A stretch of DNA of 64,000 nucleotides, taken from positions 85,101,127 to 85,165,126 of the forward strand of contig CM077023.1 in the NCBI GenBank assembly GCA_039090855.1, given 5' to 3'. Position 1 is the stretch's first letter, and each line of letters starts with the position of its first letter. Below are positions 10,641 to 21,904 of this stretch, piece by piece. A program made the position numbers and the translations under genes. The notes under the pieces are model-generated. The model had not been told where the DNA came from. It ran no database searches and worked only from the letters and a program-made list of their open reading frames with translations. This stretch comes from Macrothele yani (lineage: Eukaryota > Arthropoda > Arachnida > Araneae > Macrothelidae).

Positions 10641-11715
10641 CACTGGTGTGCAAAAATTAAGGACGAAGAGGAGAAATTAGCATAACAGCGGAACGAGCAG
10701 GCAGAACGGACCGAAAGACCACTCAGGAGATAGACTAAGGTTCGGTACGGTAGGGCATGCGCATATATTCAGCATGACGTAGGGGGGGGGGTGTCGGAAG
10801 GGTATAAAGCACACGGGCGGTGTCAATTCGGTGAAAGCTATTGCATGGTGTACATCGGTTTGAACGACGTCGAGTTGCTGCCACCGTGTGATATGGCCAA
10901 CAGGCAATCCAGTAGACGACATCTGGATGACTTTACCCGAGGTCGCGTCATTGGGAAGTTGGAAGGAGGTCGAAGTGTGACTAGTGTGGCCGAGGTGTTC
11001 GGGATCGCTCACAGCATCGTTTCACGAGCTTGGAGAGCATTTCAAATGACAGGAACAGCTGTCCGAGAGTTTATCAGTGGTCGTCAACGAGCAACCACGG
11101 TGACGCACGACCGGTATATTGTCCTACAGGCGAGAAGAGACAGACGGCAGACAGCGGGAGAAATCGCAAGACACATGCAACAGACAACTGGACGTCCGTT
11201 ATCGCGTCTTACCGTTGTCAGGAAACTGCACAAAGGTGGTATATTTGCACGACGACCAGTACGGTGTGTGCCATTAACGCCTGCTCATCGGAGACGGCGG
11301 TTTCAGTGGTGCTACGAACCCAAGAAATTGACACATCAGCAATGGGGTCGAGTTCTCTTTACGGATGAGAGCCGATTTAGTCTGACGAGTGATTCTGGAG
11401 GTATATACATCTGGAAAGAGCAGGGAACACGCAATCACATCTCCAACATCATCGAAAGGGACCGGTTTGGATGTGGCGGAGTTCTCGTTTGGGGCGGTAT
11501 CATGCTTGGTAGCCATACTGACCTCAACATCTTCCAAGGAGGTTCAGTCACTGGTGTCCGCTATTGTACCGAGGTTCTCCCGCCACACGTGCGTCTGTTA
11601 AGAAGTGCTGTGGGTTCTCAGTTCCTCTTCATGGACGGCAACACTACACCTCATCGTACAGTGGCTGTTGGAGAGTGAATATATTCAAAGCATGGATTGG
11701 CCCGCAAGGTCCAAT
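10641..11715 (+). mobile_element. Tc1-like DNA transposon, family C, copy C1 (3'-truncated)
   Basis: A TA at 10639-10640 is followed by CACTGGTGTGCAAAAATTAA. The first 180 bp resemble the related element C2 at 42.7 kb (shared GAAATTAGCATAA and the encoded protein). Homology fades after the WPARS-encoding segment near 11700, and no right TIR is found, so the 3' end is lost. Confidence 0.75.
10893..11715 (+). pseudogene. Tc1-like transposase pseudogene (C1)
   Basis: The ATG at 10893 (MANRQSSRRHLDDF) matches the start region of C2 (MSSRHHLDDF). Helix-turn-helix segments, then FTDESRFSL with the first catalytic Asp, are intact. The second catalytic motif reads FMDGNTTPH where C2 has FMDDNATCH, so that Asp is Gly. 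A frameshift near 11660 follows, and the segment for the catalytic Glu (PDLNPIE) is missing. A dead copy. Confidence 0.8.
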
Positions 11716-11952
11716 CCATGCACCGGACAGCATCTGCGAAACATCATGCGTCTGAAAGAAGCCGGACCATTTGCGCAGCAAAACAGCAGTGGGTGAAAAA
11801 ATGTAAGTTTAGTGTTCTTAAACGTTTCGTATTTTCCCCTGATTTAAGCGTAAATCTGTTGTCGTACAACTTAATGATTAAGTTGCATTACAAAATGGAA
11901 ACTGCATGAAATTGTTCTTTTACACAATATTATATGTACTGTTATGGTACGA
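11716..11952. other. Unassigned sequence
   Basis: Short stretch between the truncated Tc1 C1 and the interrupted SINE; nothing recognised. Confidence 0.45.
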
Positions 11953-12094
11953 TGGGCGCTTATGTGGCACAGTGATCTAAGCGCTGGCTTATGACCATTC
12001 CTCCGAGATGAGTCCGGGTTCGAATCCTGTGAAGTATGGATATTGCGTTTGTCTCGCGGTGCTGGCTCTCTCCCTTCCCTGGAACCAGTGGAAC
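11953..12094 (+). repeat. SINE family 1, 5' half, split by Tc1 A2
   Basis: Head (TGGCACAGTGATCTAAGCGC), B box GGTTCGAATCC and the CTCTCTCCCTTCCCTGGAAC segment are present. The copy stops exactly where Tc1 element A2 begins and resumes at 13508. Confidence 0.9.
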
Positions 12095-12096
12095 TA

Positions 12097-13505
12097 CACT
12101 GCTGGCCACCCGAAATGCAACACCAAGAAGGAAACATCCGATTGGCCTGAAATTCGCAGCATGCGTCGCCTGCGAGAGGACATGCAAACGACTAGCGTTG
12201 CAGGGCATATGCAAATCATGTGCGCCCGGCACGCCACTGAGAAACACTATAAGAAGGGTGCACAGAAGGCGGGGTTTAAGTAGTGGAAGTGTGTTGTGCT
12301 GCCGGACCTGTGCGTGGGAAGCTTCCTGATGCCTCGTCGCAGAATACGGCAGTCATTCCAGCACGTTTCGGAGTTCGACGAAGGACGAATAGTGGCTTAT
12401 CGCGACAGCGGTTTATCGTACCGAGACATCGGTGCAGGTGTGGGACGCCATCCAGCCACAGTGAGGCGAGTATGGATTCGGTGGGTGCAAGAGGGACGGA
12501 CGGACCGACGTGAGCGATTGCCGCAGCTGCGGCACACCACCGAACGAGAGGACCGGCATGTTGTGCGGCAGGCATTGACGGCTCGCACCGCCACATCACG
12601 AGCGTTAGCGTAGGAATTAGGGTGTGTTGCGCAACAACCTGTGCCAGCACGTACCGTTGGACGTCGTCTGCATGAGCAGGGACTTGTCGCTCGGCACCCG
12701 TTGATTCTATTACCATTGACGTTTCACCACCGGCCAGTGCGGCGACAATGGGCCGTTGAACGCCGCACCTGTACTACGGAATGGCACGACATTGTCTTCT
12801 CTGACGAATCCCGCTTCTGCCTGCAACACCACGATGGTTGGATCCACGTGTGGCTGCACTTCGGCGAGAGACTGTATGTCACCTGGATTATGCATCGCCA
12901 TACTGGTCCGTTGCTTGGCGTTATGGTTTGGGGCAAAATTGGATAGGACATCGGCACCCCTCTGGTACGCATCGCCGGTACATTCAACAGCCACCGCACC
13001 ATCTCCGACGTTTTGGAGCCTGTAGTCCTCCCTTACCTGCAGGGCCTGCCACCGGCCACGTTTCAACAGTACAATGCGCGCCCGCACGTGGCACGCATCG
13101 TGCAACAATTCTTCACGGCCCACCAGGTGTTACTGCTGCCGTGGCAAGCCTGTTCTCCCGATATGTCGCCCATCGAACACGTCTGGTCGCTGATCGGCAA
13201 CCGAGTGTCCCGGCAAGCACCACCCGCGGCTACGCCTGATGAACTGTGGCAACGTGTGGAAGCAGCCTGGACCGACATATCCCAAGCCTACAACCAAAGC
13301 CTCTTTCGTTCGATGCCGCGGCGTGTAGCGGCCGTTATTGCCAACCATGGGGGCCACACGAACTATTGATGTCTGCGTGTTCCGCAAGTCGCACGGGCCT
13401 GTAAGCTCAATCATTTCATCTTTGTATCTGTTGTTATGTGTCCAGTAAATCTGGCTTTGCTATCTCGTATCCTTCTTGGTGTTGCATTTTGGGTGGCCAG
13501 CAGTG
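12097..13505 (+). mobile_element. Tc1-like DNA transposon, family A, copy A2
   Basis: A 1409-bp element, the same length as A1, with inverted ends CACTGCTGGCCACCC and TA on both sides (12095-12096 and 13506-13507). It sits in the TA of the SINE body motif CCCTAAATTAGGG, so it is younger than that SINE. TIRs look complete. Confidence 0.93.
12329..13369 (+). pseudogene. Tc1-like transposase pseudogene (A2)
   Basis: Same start (MPRRRIRQSF) and length as the A1 transposase. The frame is kept throughout but is broken by two nonsense codons: TAG at 12611-12613, where A1 has Gln, and TAG at 12944-12946, where A1 has Tyr. The first catalytic motif FSDESRF and the final PDMSPIEHVW are intact, but the second reads QQYNARPH (TAC at 13070-13072 in place of GAC). 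Three independent lesions, all single-base. Confidence 0.88.
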
Positions 13506-13507
13506 TA

Positions 13508-13577
13508 AATTAGGGACGGGCGGCTGCTTATAGCCCATTGAGTTGTTCACGGTGGTCGTTGAACTTTCAATCAAATA
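13508..13577 (+). repeat. SINE family 1, 3' half
   Basis: Resumes at AATTAGGGACGGGCGGCTGC and runs to the tail CAATCAAATAATAATAATGG. It continues the copy that starts at 11953. Confidence 0.88.
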
Positions 13578-13764
13578 ATAATAATGGTACGCGAAAAAAA
13601 ACTAGGGTAAGTTCAGCAAAAGTCATGAATAAAAAAATAAAAAAGGAATGGACTTATCAGAACGGTACGTTGCTCTGCGAGGAAGACATTCTGTGTTTTG
13701 TATCATTCGTGGCTTTGTTCTTTTGGAATCTGGACTGTTTTACAAGTTGTCTCTCAGCAAAATA

Positions 13765-14967
13765 CACTGAAGAGAAGAGACCACCAACGTAATACTGTAT
13801 GATGTTGGTACTGTACGTGCCCACAAAACAGCTCTTACCCGGCAAGGCATGGAAACTACAAAAATTTCTAAAGGTGTCTTGTGATGTCTGGTACTAACGC
13901 GTTATCAGGAGAACCTTTACCTCTTGAAAGTTACGTGGTTGAGCTGCCGCAAATCGGACTTGATATTTCATCAGAAAACCCAGATGCTTGATTGGGTTGA
14001 TGTCTGGGGAATTTGAAGGCTAGGGTAATATCTGGAAGTCTTCCTGATGTTCCGCGAACCATCCTCGAACAATCCAAGCAGTGTGGCAAGGCACGTCATC
14101 CTTCTGAAAGATGGCACATCAACTAGAGCGGAATTCCGTTGCCATGAAATAATGTATCTGGTCTGAAATGATGTTTAGGTATGTGGTAGAGGTCCTAATT
14201 TCTTGCACATGAATGACTGGTTCCAGCTGAACATTGCCCAAAACATTACACTTCTTTCACCGGCTTGTTTTCGTCCTACGGTGCATCCTGGTACCAACAC
14301 TTCCCCAGGTGAACAACGCACACGTAACCGGCCGTCCACATGGTGTTACAGAAAACGAGATTCGTCGAACCAGACGACCTTCTTCCAACCAATCGAGGTC
14401 CAGTTTTGGGGGCTTGCGTGCTCATTGTAGGCGCTTTCGACGGTGAACCTAGGTTAGCATGGGCACTTGGAGCGGCCTGCATCTATACTGCCTCATTTTC
14501 AACAGCGTGCGATGTACTGTGTGTTGTGACACATTGCTCCCGTCACCAGCATTCAAATTATAGGCGAGTTCCCCACAGTATGCTTCTATTGACTCGTACC
14601 ATAGGGAATAGCCTTCGCTCATTTCTAGCATCCAAGAGCCGTGGTCGGCTAACACCTTGTCAGCTGTTCGTGGCTTTTTCGTCCTCGGACCACTTTTCGA
14701 CAGTACTAACCACGGCTAACTGTGGGCACCGCATAAGCCTTGCCGTCTAGGAAATGCTCTGACCTAGTCATCTTGCCATTACAGTTTGGCGCTTTGTCAA
14801 ACTCGCTCACCTTTCCCATCTGAATAACAAGAATAACACTGATTAACAAAGCTCAGTATCAGGTGTTATTTATACCGTTTTATGACCTTCACACGCGCCG
14901 TCATTTACCTGCGGCTGCTTCGATTTGCATAAAGGCACGCATGGCATACTGTTTTGGCTCTTCAGTG
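13765..14967 (-). mobile_element. Tc1-like DNA transposon, family D, decayed
   Basis: Inverted ends CACTGAAGAG lie at both borders, with TA at 13763-13764 and 14968-14969; 1203 bp. The ends resemble family B, but the encoded protein is clearly different. Confidence 0.8.
13880..14819 (-). pseudogene. Tc1-like transposase pseudogene (D)
   Basis: Begins MGKVSEFDKA at the ATG ending at 14819. Recognisable pieces in several frames follow: NVSQHTVHRTLL (DNA-binding region), VVWFDESRFL (first catalytic Asp, followed by a stop), VMFWAMFSWN, DDVPCHTAWIV (second Asp) and NSPDINPIKH, where the catalytic Glu is replaced by Lys. Several stops and frameshifts. Long inactive. Confidence 0.75.
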
Positions 14968-15022
14968 TATCTCTAACCAATAGCTCCGAACCAGGGTTGA
15001 ATAAAATACAAATGCCAGAATA

Positions 15023-16311
15023 CAGAGGGTAAGTCAAAAGTTTTGCAATATTTGGATCACTTTATGTTTTCATACGTACCTTTACGACGAAAGCTGACTA
15101 GCATTCAAAGTATAGGCCATCGTGCTGCACCGTCTTTAGCCATCTGTCTGCTAGTTCTTCGATTCCGCTGCGACACCAGTTCTTGTCCTTCGAGCCAAAG
15201 AAGTCCTTCACAACAGCTGGCACCTTCTCCTGGTTGTTGAAGTGCCGCCCGCGAAGGAAATAGGCCATGGACCGGAACAAGTAATAATCCGGCGGGGAAA
15301 TGTCCGGACTATATGCTGGGTGTGGCATCAGTTCGATGCCCTCAAGTTCCTGGAATTTTATCCGGACGTTCGCGCGGTATGAGGCCGAGCGTTGTCCTGT
15401 TGTAAGAGAGCGCGCATTCTGTTCGCCAGTACCGGGTACTTCTCTTCCAAAACGGAATACATCCGCTCCAGCTGTTCAGTGTAGAAGTTGGCGTTGATGG
15501 TCCGACCGTCTGCAGCAAATTCGTAACGGATTATCTCCTCGAAATTCCACCAGACGCAGAGCAATCACCTTGTGCTCGAAGCGCCCACGTTTGGCAACAG
15601 GTTCAGGAAGCTGGCCCGGCTCAACCACTGCCGTTGTGTGTTAGGATTACGGAAACATACCCACTTTTCACCGCACGTAACAATTCTCTTGACCAAACGC
15701 ACATCGCGTGGGTTTTGTAGAGGTTCCTTGCACACTTCCACTCGTCCATTTGTTTCAGCTGGCGTTAGTTCGTGAGGGACAATGCGGCAGCTCCTGTAGA
15801 CCTTGCCGAAGTCTTGAAAGTGACGAACCACGGTAGTCTGTGACATGCCCAGCTCGCTTGATAATCTCCGAGTGCTGGTTGTCGGATTTACCTCTACGGC
15901 TTAGTGCACGGCCTCCGAATCCACGGTTCGCGGCCTACCTGACCTTTGCTGATTGTCGAAGTTTCTGTCACCTGAGAGAAATTTCTTGAACCATCTGGTT
16001 GCAGTGCTGTGGTCCACGGAACCTCCCCCTTTCGTATGACAAATGTTTCGTGTTGCTTGAGCAGCGTTATGGCCGAGTTCAAGCTCGTAAAGCAAAAGTT
16101 CCCTAATTACCCGGTTGTGGCTGTTCAGCTTTTAGGCGTCCCAATCACAGACAGAACGACGACATACAATGCTGTTCACAGCAGCGACTACCACTTTATA
16201 TCCCTTTCGACTGACTGCAGTGCGCTACTTGAACTAGTTTAAAACACGTGACATACCCGCCGCAGCACATGCGTTTGTGCAAATATTGCAAAACTTTCCA
16301 CTCACCCTCTG
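15023..16311 (-). mobile_element. mariner element with both TIRs
   Basis: 1289 bp, the usual mariner length. The left end CAGAGGGTAAGTCAAAAG and the right end (reverse-complemented CAGAGGGTGAGTGGAAAG) form a TIR of about 28 bp, flanked by TA at 15021-15022 and 16312-16313. The transposase remains read on the minus strand. Confidence 0.9.
15098..16120 (-). pseudogene. mariner transposase pseudogene (DD34D type)
   Basis: In order on the minus strand: an HTH region (LELGHNAAQATRNIC, then SGRPRTVD), the first catalytic region IVTCGEKWV where mariners have GDEKW (so that Asp is Gly), LQQDNARPHTA with the second Asp, and HPAYSPDISPPDYYLF with the third Asp. Frame changes separate these blocks near 15900, 15565 and 15350. 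The product would be a nuclear cut-and-paste transposase of about 340 residues if whole; here it is inactive. Confidence 0.85.
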
Positions 16312-16313
16312 TA

Positions 16314-17932
16314 AAAAAGAGTTTTGTAGCCTGACAGATTTTGGGATGTAAAGCCTCTTGGTCGTTTAATTTTGCATGAATAGATTCACCCGTGTTGTCA
16401 CAATACGCATTAAAGTAAATTTTCTTGCAGCATGGTTTTAACGGAAGAGGTCCAGATTCGGTGCAGCAGGTGAGATGAATGCTCAATAAACGCTTACTCT
16501 AAGTAATTATTTTATGGTATGAAGAGGTTTCTACCCTCCTTAAAACTTATTTATGGAACCGCTGATCATCGCAATGTTGACAGCTCTAAAATATCTTGCC
16601 TGGGTGTGTTCTTTCTTTTCGTTTTAAGTTAAAACACTACCTAGCTTATTCACATCAGGTGTCTTCACTAGCCATACACATACGCCCCTGCGCGATCATA
16701 TACTCCCGTAATTTTCAAAGAAAAAGGGAAGCAAATAATACACTGTTTCCAAAAATAATTTCTCATACAGATGAAACACATACAGTAATTTTCATGCACG
16801 TATTGTACATAATTTCCGAGAGAAAAAGGTGAACGTTTTACTTACGAAATACGAACATCAATCTCTGACTCTGTTAGGTGAAATGGAGTAAAAAATTTTA
16901 CCTCGTTGTCTTTGTTGAAACCTGAGTTCATCCCAACTTGATATTCTCAAAGAAAATTAGCTTTTAATCTGACTGATGCAAAGATTGCTGCAAGAGAAAT
17001 AAATAAATCATTTCTGCTGGCAACGCAGAAACCATCTTTTGTCTTCGGCACAGAAAAGCCGGGGGAGAAAAATCTCGGTAAAATATCTCCAGCGGAAACT
17101 CTTAAAAAAAAAAAAAACTGGGAGAAATAAAACGACAGAAAAACTGCACCACAGGGGAAAATAAAGGCATTCTGTCAACTTCGCTTTTTGCATATCCCCT
17201 AATTTTAGAAAACCATATCCGTTTCGCTCGCCCATCCAACACCCGTCTATTAAAAACTCATTTCTCCACCAATGTTCCTAGCCCAGTTCTCGTTTTTCCT
17301 CAATTCCTCTTTTTCTTCTCTCTGTTTCTCTCTTTCTCTCCCTCTCTCTCTTTTCCTCCCTCTTAACTTGGAGCGATATCGATAGGGATCTGTCAGATGG
17401 ATCGTTAGGTATAGCGTTCTTTCTTCTCCCGGGAGAGGGGTATATTCCGAAAAAAAAAAAAAGGGGAAAAAAAAAAAAAAGAGTGATCGCAGAAAGAATG
17501 GGCAACCAATTAAAATGTGCTTTCAAAGGGGATCCGTAATAAATCCGTCAATCCTTTGCAATCTGGTGACAGCTCCGGTTTTACTATCGTATGAGGAGCC
17601 AGTTTCTGAGCAAATCATCAGAAAAAGTAGTGTGACTAACATGCATACTGGATGAATGTGCATGCATCCTTTGAAATAATGTGAAAACAGTGTTTGTATC
17701 GATATTTTGTTCAGTAGAACTGTACATGACATTGCTTTCAAAGTAAATTTTCTATTGAACTGTAAATATCAGATGAAAATTTTCATTCCTCGTGAGCACA
17801 TCTGCTGATGGAATACAAAAAAAAATAACAATTGGCTGCTTAATCAGTCGCCTGTGCAAGAGTAAATGAATACAGGAAAGAATCAGTAAACTGTGTTCCT
17901 CTTTCTCTGATAGCTTTCAAAGAATATTTTTA
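16314..17932. other. Unassigned sequence with simple repeats
   Basis: No gene recognised. Pyrimidine-rich (CT)n sequence lies at about 17300-17362, and two A runs lie near 17449-17482. Confidence 0.5.
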
Positions 17933-18030
17933 ACATCAAGTTGGAAACACATAGAATAATTAATATAGACATAAATCAAGCTGTTCTTTCCACGTAACAT
18001 AACCACAGAAATTTGGAAAGTTATTGAATC

Positions 18031-18103
18031 GTCCTGAAACGGGAACAGAATCAGCATTTCCCGATTTGCACTCAAGTATGCTAACCATTACACCATCCAG
18101 GAC
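18031..18103 (-). repeat. tRNA-like core, minus-strand copy
   Basis: 73 nt long. The ends GTCCTGG and TCAGGAC pair as an acceptor stem; an A-box-like TGGTGTAATGGTTAGCAT follows. The B box is degenerate (TTCTGTTCCCG). Its embedding in a repeated unit argues against a working tRNA gene. Confidence 0.5.
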
Positions 18104-18370
18104 AATGAAATCCAAACAACTGAGGCATTAATCTGAAACGTCAGACTTTGATTTTACTACACCTAAATTTTCAAATCTTTGTGGTTATTTACATAGGAAG
18201 AACAGCTTGATTTATGTCTATATTAATTATTCCATGTGTTTCTAACTTGATATTTAATCATTTGATGGTGATCTAACTTAGCACTACGATGAGATGCGTT
18301 TGTTTCGACTGGTGCAATGAAATCAAAGTCTGGCGTTTTAGATTAATGCCTCAGTTGTGTGGATTTCATT

Positions 18371-18443
18371 GTCCTGACTGGTGTAATGGTTAACATACTC
18401 GAGCGCATTTAGGGAGATACCGGTTCGTTTTCCATTCCAGGAC
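18371..18443 (+). repeat. tRNA-like core, plus-strand copy
   Basis: Also exactly 73 nt: acceptor-like GTCCTGA against CCAGGAC, A-box-like TGGTGTAATGGTTAACAT, and B-box-like GGTTCGTTTTCC. The anticodon stem does not form well. Confidence 0.5.
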
Positions 18444-18607
18444 GATTAAATTTTCAAATTTATGCGGTTATATTGCATGGAAAGAACAGCTTAATTTATC
18501 TCTATAATATTTTTAATCTTCACAAAGGGCCGTAGCTACCGGGAGGGCAGAGAGGGCGGTTGCCTCCCAGAATGATCATTCCAGGGGCGTAAATTCATGC
18601 TCTAGGG

Positions 18608-19294
18608 CAGGGATGGCTGACCTATGGCACGCGTGCCGCTGGGTGGCACACGAACACTATTTGGGTGGCACACTGATATAAAAACATTAACATTAATAAA
18701 ATAAAATTTTTTTTTTGAAAACAATAATTTTATATTTAGATATTTTTGGTTAGATATTTTGATTTTATAGGTTAGATATTTTTGTTAGATTTCCTTGTGG
18801 AAATGTAATGAGGAAGGAATTAATTAAATTGCTGAGTTTGCCAACTATGATCACAGGGAAATATATAATGTGTGAAGTGAAGCAGAAATTTGTAGTAAAA
18901 ATAGGGATTGACTTTAAATAGTGTCTGTGACTGCTGATGGTGCCCACAACATTGAAAACAACAGGTTATGAACCGAGCATGAGCAAGTAGCCTTGACGAG
19001 TAGCATTTAGCAACAAGTTTCACGCCAATGTGAATATGTAAGTATGATTTTTTGAATTATCTTCTTACAAATTAAATCAGGTTCAAATTGAAATTGACTT
19101 AGTCTTAAAATTCACCTACTTACCTATTCTGTTAATGTCATTTTTATGTTATTCGCAAAAAAGTTTCATGACGAAAAAAAAATTAAAAAACAAAAACAAA
19201 ACAAAAAATGCAAGAGAGGTGGCAACTAAGCACTTGAAAAGCAGTAAAGTAAACTTTAAGTGGCACACTAGTCAGAAAAGGTTTGCCAGCCCTG
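18608..19294. mobile_element. Non-autonomous hAT-type element, 0.7 kb
   Basis: The left end is CAGGGATGGCTGACCTATGG; the right end, reverse-complemented, is CAGGGCTGGCAAACCTTTTC; both have GTGGCACAC further in. CTCTAGGG flanks it at 18600-18607 and 19297-19304, an 8-bp target duplication with two extra bases before the right copy. No transposase frame. Upstream sequence near 18530-18570 also resembles a transposon end, but its partner was not found. Confidence 0.7.
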
Positions 19295-19304
19295 CTCTCT
19301 AGGG

Positions 19305-20747
19305 GATGTAAAAGAATAGAAATTGTAACTAAAAGAGGAAATTACAAACCCTTCAATATTTTCTTTTTAAATACTTTAGTTAGTCTCATTCCATGCAGCT
19401 AACCAGGGTACAGAGTAACATGGGGCGTGAACGTCTCATATTCATGAGGAGAATTTTCAGAAACAGTGAATGGAGGCATAGAAAACAATATGCTGATATG
19501 CCTAACCTTCATCACCTTCCTGAACATGTCTTTGGGATGAAAAGCTACTTAATCATTTGTGCTCTGTAGTAAAAAGTTCTCTAAGTGTTTAACCTTGAAC
19601 AGAATTTTTCCAAGCCCTACCCCTAAAGCTTCATCCTATTGTTACGTTCACTATCCGATACTAATTCATTCTGCGCGGCTTTGTTTTTCGTTTTGGAATT
19701 CTGTGGAGCGTTGTGTTGTCGGCGTTTACATGACGTTTACGCTTTACTTGGTTTTTACAACCTGTAATTCTTGGGTATTTACCTAATGTTTACATTTTTA
19801 ATAAAATTATGTCAAAAACTTGAAGTGCATTTTTTGAACGAGCATAGTATGTACTTTCGTATAACGGCGGTTTGTGAGAAAGTAAAAACTGCGCATTATT
19901 TGAGTGGAACTCGAAGGGGCGTAATTTTGAACTTGAAGGAGCGTAATTTTGAACTCGAAGGGGGCGTAATTTAAAGTTTCGTTCTTCCAGAAAAGAAAAG
20001 CTTGTTACGGTCCTGATCTTCACCAAGCAGGCGTTCCAGAACTGCAGTTTGCAGGCATTTGTTTCCTCACGCTAATAGAAGGCACATTTCAAATTACATT
20101 TACGTTCTTCTCTTTATGAAGGGTTGATCATGAAAGATTACATTGGTCAAATTTTATTTCCTCTTTCAAAATGTGGAACCTCTCAATAGTTATTTGTTCT
20201 TCCTTGATTTAATTTACTGAAGGTTGCAATGCCCAAGCAAAGTGTGACAAGAGAAAGAATTCCGAAATTATAATGCAGAAGGAAACACGATTTGGCAAAT
20301 GGATTAGTGAAGCACTTCGCCAACTGGTCACAAAGAGGGTACCACGCTTCTGTTAGCGCAAGGGAAAGCCGCAAAAGGAGGGACATGGGATGATGTCAAC
20401 TCGGGCATCAGGCACATGGAAAGTAGAGTGCTACTGCTATCAAAACTTCACATTGAACTATCTTTAGTGAAAATATGGTCATTCATATACAAAAGTAAGA
20501 GAGTAGGTAGAAGAATAGATATCTGAGTCACATCTGAATTAGAAAAAATGCGGTAGAACATGTCCTCTCAAAAGCTGCTACATCTTCCCTACGATGAGAA
20601 AAGAAAGATGCAAGATGAAGACTTATGGCTAGAGTTCGTTTAGAATATTTTGGTGCCAGACTTTATCATAAGCATTTGTACTACTAATTGCCAAAGCTAG
20701 TGTTTCACAGAACTTTTTCAGAGTCACATTCTAGCATGGCTGAAATA
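19305..20747. other. Unassigned sequence
   Basis: No gene recognised apart from the short tandem repeat at 19907-19974. Small frames here lack any recognisable domain. Confidence 0.5.
19907..19974. repeat. Three-copy tandem repeat, 22-bp period
   Basis: GAACTCGAAGGGGCGTAATT recurs at 19907, 19929 and 19951 with small changes. Confidence 0.75.
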
Positions 20748-21904
20748 CACTATCTGATCAAAAGTATCCGGGCACTTTTCTATGCACAAACTTCCTGTAA
20801 TAGGAAGGAAATTAGCATCAAGTTGTTCCAACCTTTGCTGCTATCACAGCCTCCACTCATCTAGGAAGGCTTTCCACTGCATTTTGGTACGTTGCTACGG
20901 TAATTACCTTCCATTCTGCAACAAGAGCTTTACTCAGGTCAATCATCAATGTGGAGCGATTTGGCCTAGCTCTCAGTCGGCGCTCTAATTACTCTCAAAA
21001 GGTTCCATGGGGTTGATGTCGGGACTTTCTGTAGCCCAGTTAAGTTCTTCCACTCTCATATGATCAAACCTTTCGTGCACAGACCTAATTTTGTGGACAG
21101 TGCCATTGTGCTGTTGGTAAAGGAACGGCCTTAACTGAACTGTGGCCATAATGAGGGGAGCACAGAATTGTTAAAAAGTCCTTATAGGACGCAGCGTTAA
21201 GATGCCGGGTAGTGGAACTAAGGGGACCAGCTCAAACCATGAAAAGCAGTCCCAGAGCATGATGCCTCTTACACCAAACTTCACACTTGCCTCAACAAAG
21301 TCGGACAGATATCGTTCGCTTGGCATCCTCCATACCTAGACTCGTCCTTCGGACTTCCAGATAGCGAAGCGTGATTCATCACTCCAGAGAACGCGTTTCC
21401 ACAGCTCCAGAGTCCACTGGCACCGAGCTTTACATTACTCCAATTGATGCTTCGTGCTGATATTGCTCATGTTAGGCTTGTGTGCGGCTTCTCGGCCATG
21501 AAAACCCATTTCCTTCAGCTCCTGACGGACAATCATGGTGCTGCTTCCTGAGGCATTTTGGAACTCGGTGGTGAGTGTTGCAACCGAGAACAGGCAATAT
21601 TTTCTCAGCACCTGCTTCAGCACTCGGCGGTTCAGGTCTGTCATTTTACTTCCACTTCACAATAGCATCACCTATATTTGATCTGGTCAGTAGGAAAGAA
21701 ATTTCCCGAACTGACTTGTTGTTAAGATGGCATCCTATGATTGTGCAACGTTGAGCTCTGCCGCACGTTCCATTCTACTGTTCATTTTTTATGATGTCTG
21801 CCGGGCCACGTGAGTCTTTTTATACTTGTATGAGCCATGTCTGTGACGTATATGGGTAAACCACTATTTTAAAGGGGTGTCCGAATACTTCTGATCATGC
21901 AGTG
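20748..21904 (-). mobile_element. Tc1-like DNA transposon, family E, decayed
   Basis: The left end after TA (20746-20747) is CACTATCTGATCAAAAGTAT; the right end, reverse-complemented, is CACTGCATGATCAGAAGTAT. The right TA has decayed to AA. About 1157 bp. Confidence 0.8.
20930..21644 (-). pseudogene. Tc1-like transposase pseudogene (E)
   Basis: Starts MTDLNRRVLKQVLRK at the ATG at 21644, so the first DNA-binding part is short or missing. In order: VLWSDESRFAIW (first Asp), [20 protein letters not shown] (second catalytic Asp replaced by His), and SPDINPMEPF with the Glu retained. A stop and frame changes lie between the blocks, and the N-terminal region is shorter than in the intact family. 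Confidence 0.75.

Larger units (their letters stand above)
17933..18520. repeat. Cluster of inverted and direct repeats around tRNA-like cores
   Basis: Three related blocks. One on the minus strand (about 18160 back to 17933) has a leader, a 73-nt tRNA-like core and a tail. A tail-only block lies on the plus strand (about 18174-18252). A plus-strand block (about 18315-18520) has the same leader, core and tail. The first two tails form a near-perfect inverted repeat of about 75 bp (17938-18012 against 18175-18246). The leader and tail sequences shared by the two full blocks show a mobile repeat larger than the tRNA-like part. Confidence 0.7.

Noticed and set aside
5134..14967. Grouping Tc1 families B and D together because both ends start CACTGAAGAG
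   Set aside because: The encoded proteins differ clearly and the end similarity stops after about 10 bp.
18371..18443. A functional tRNA gene
   Set aside because: Anticodon stem and B box are weak and the core is part of a repeated unit.
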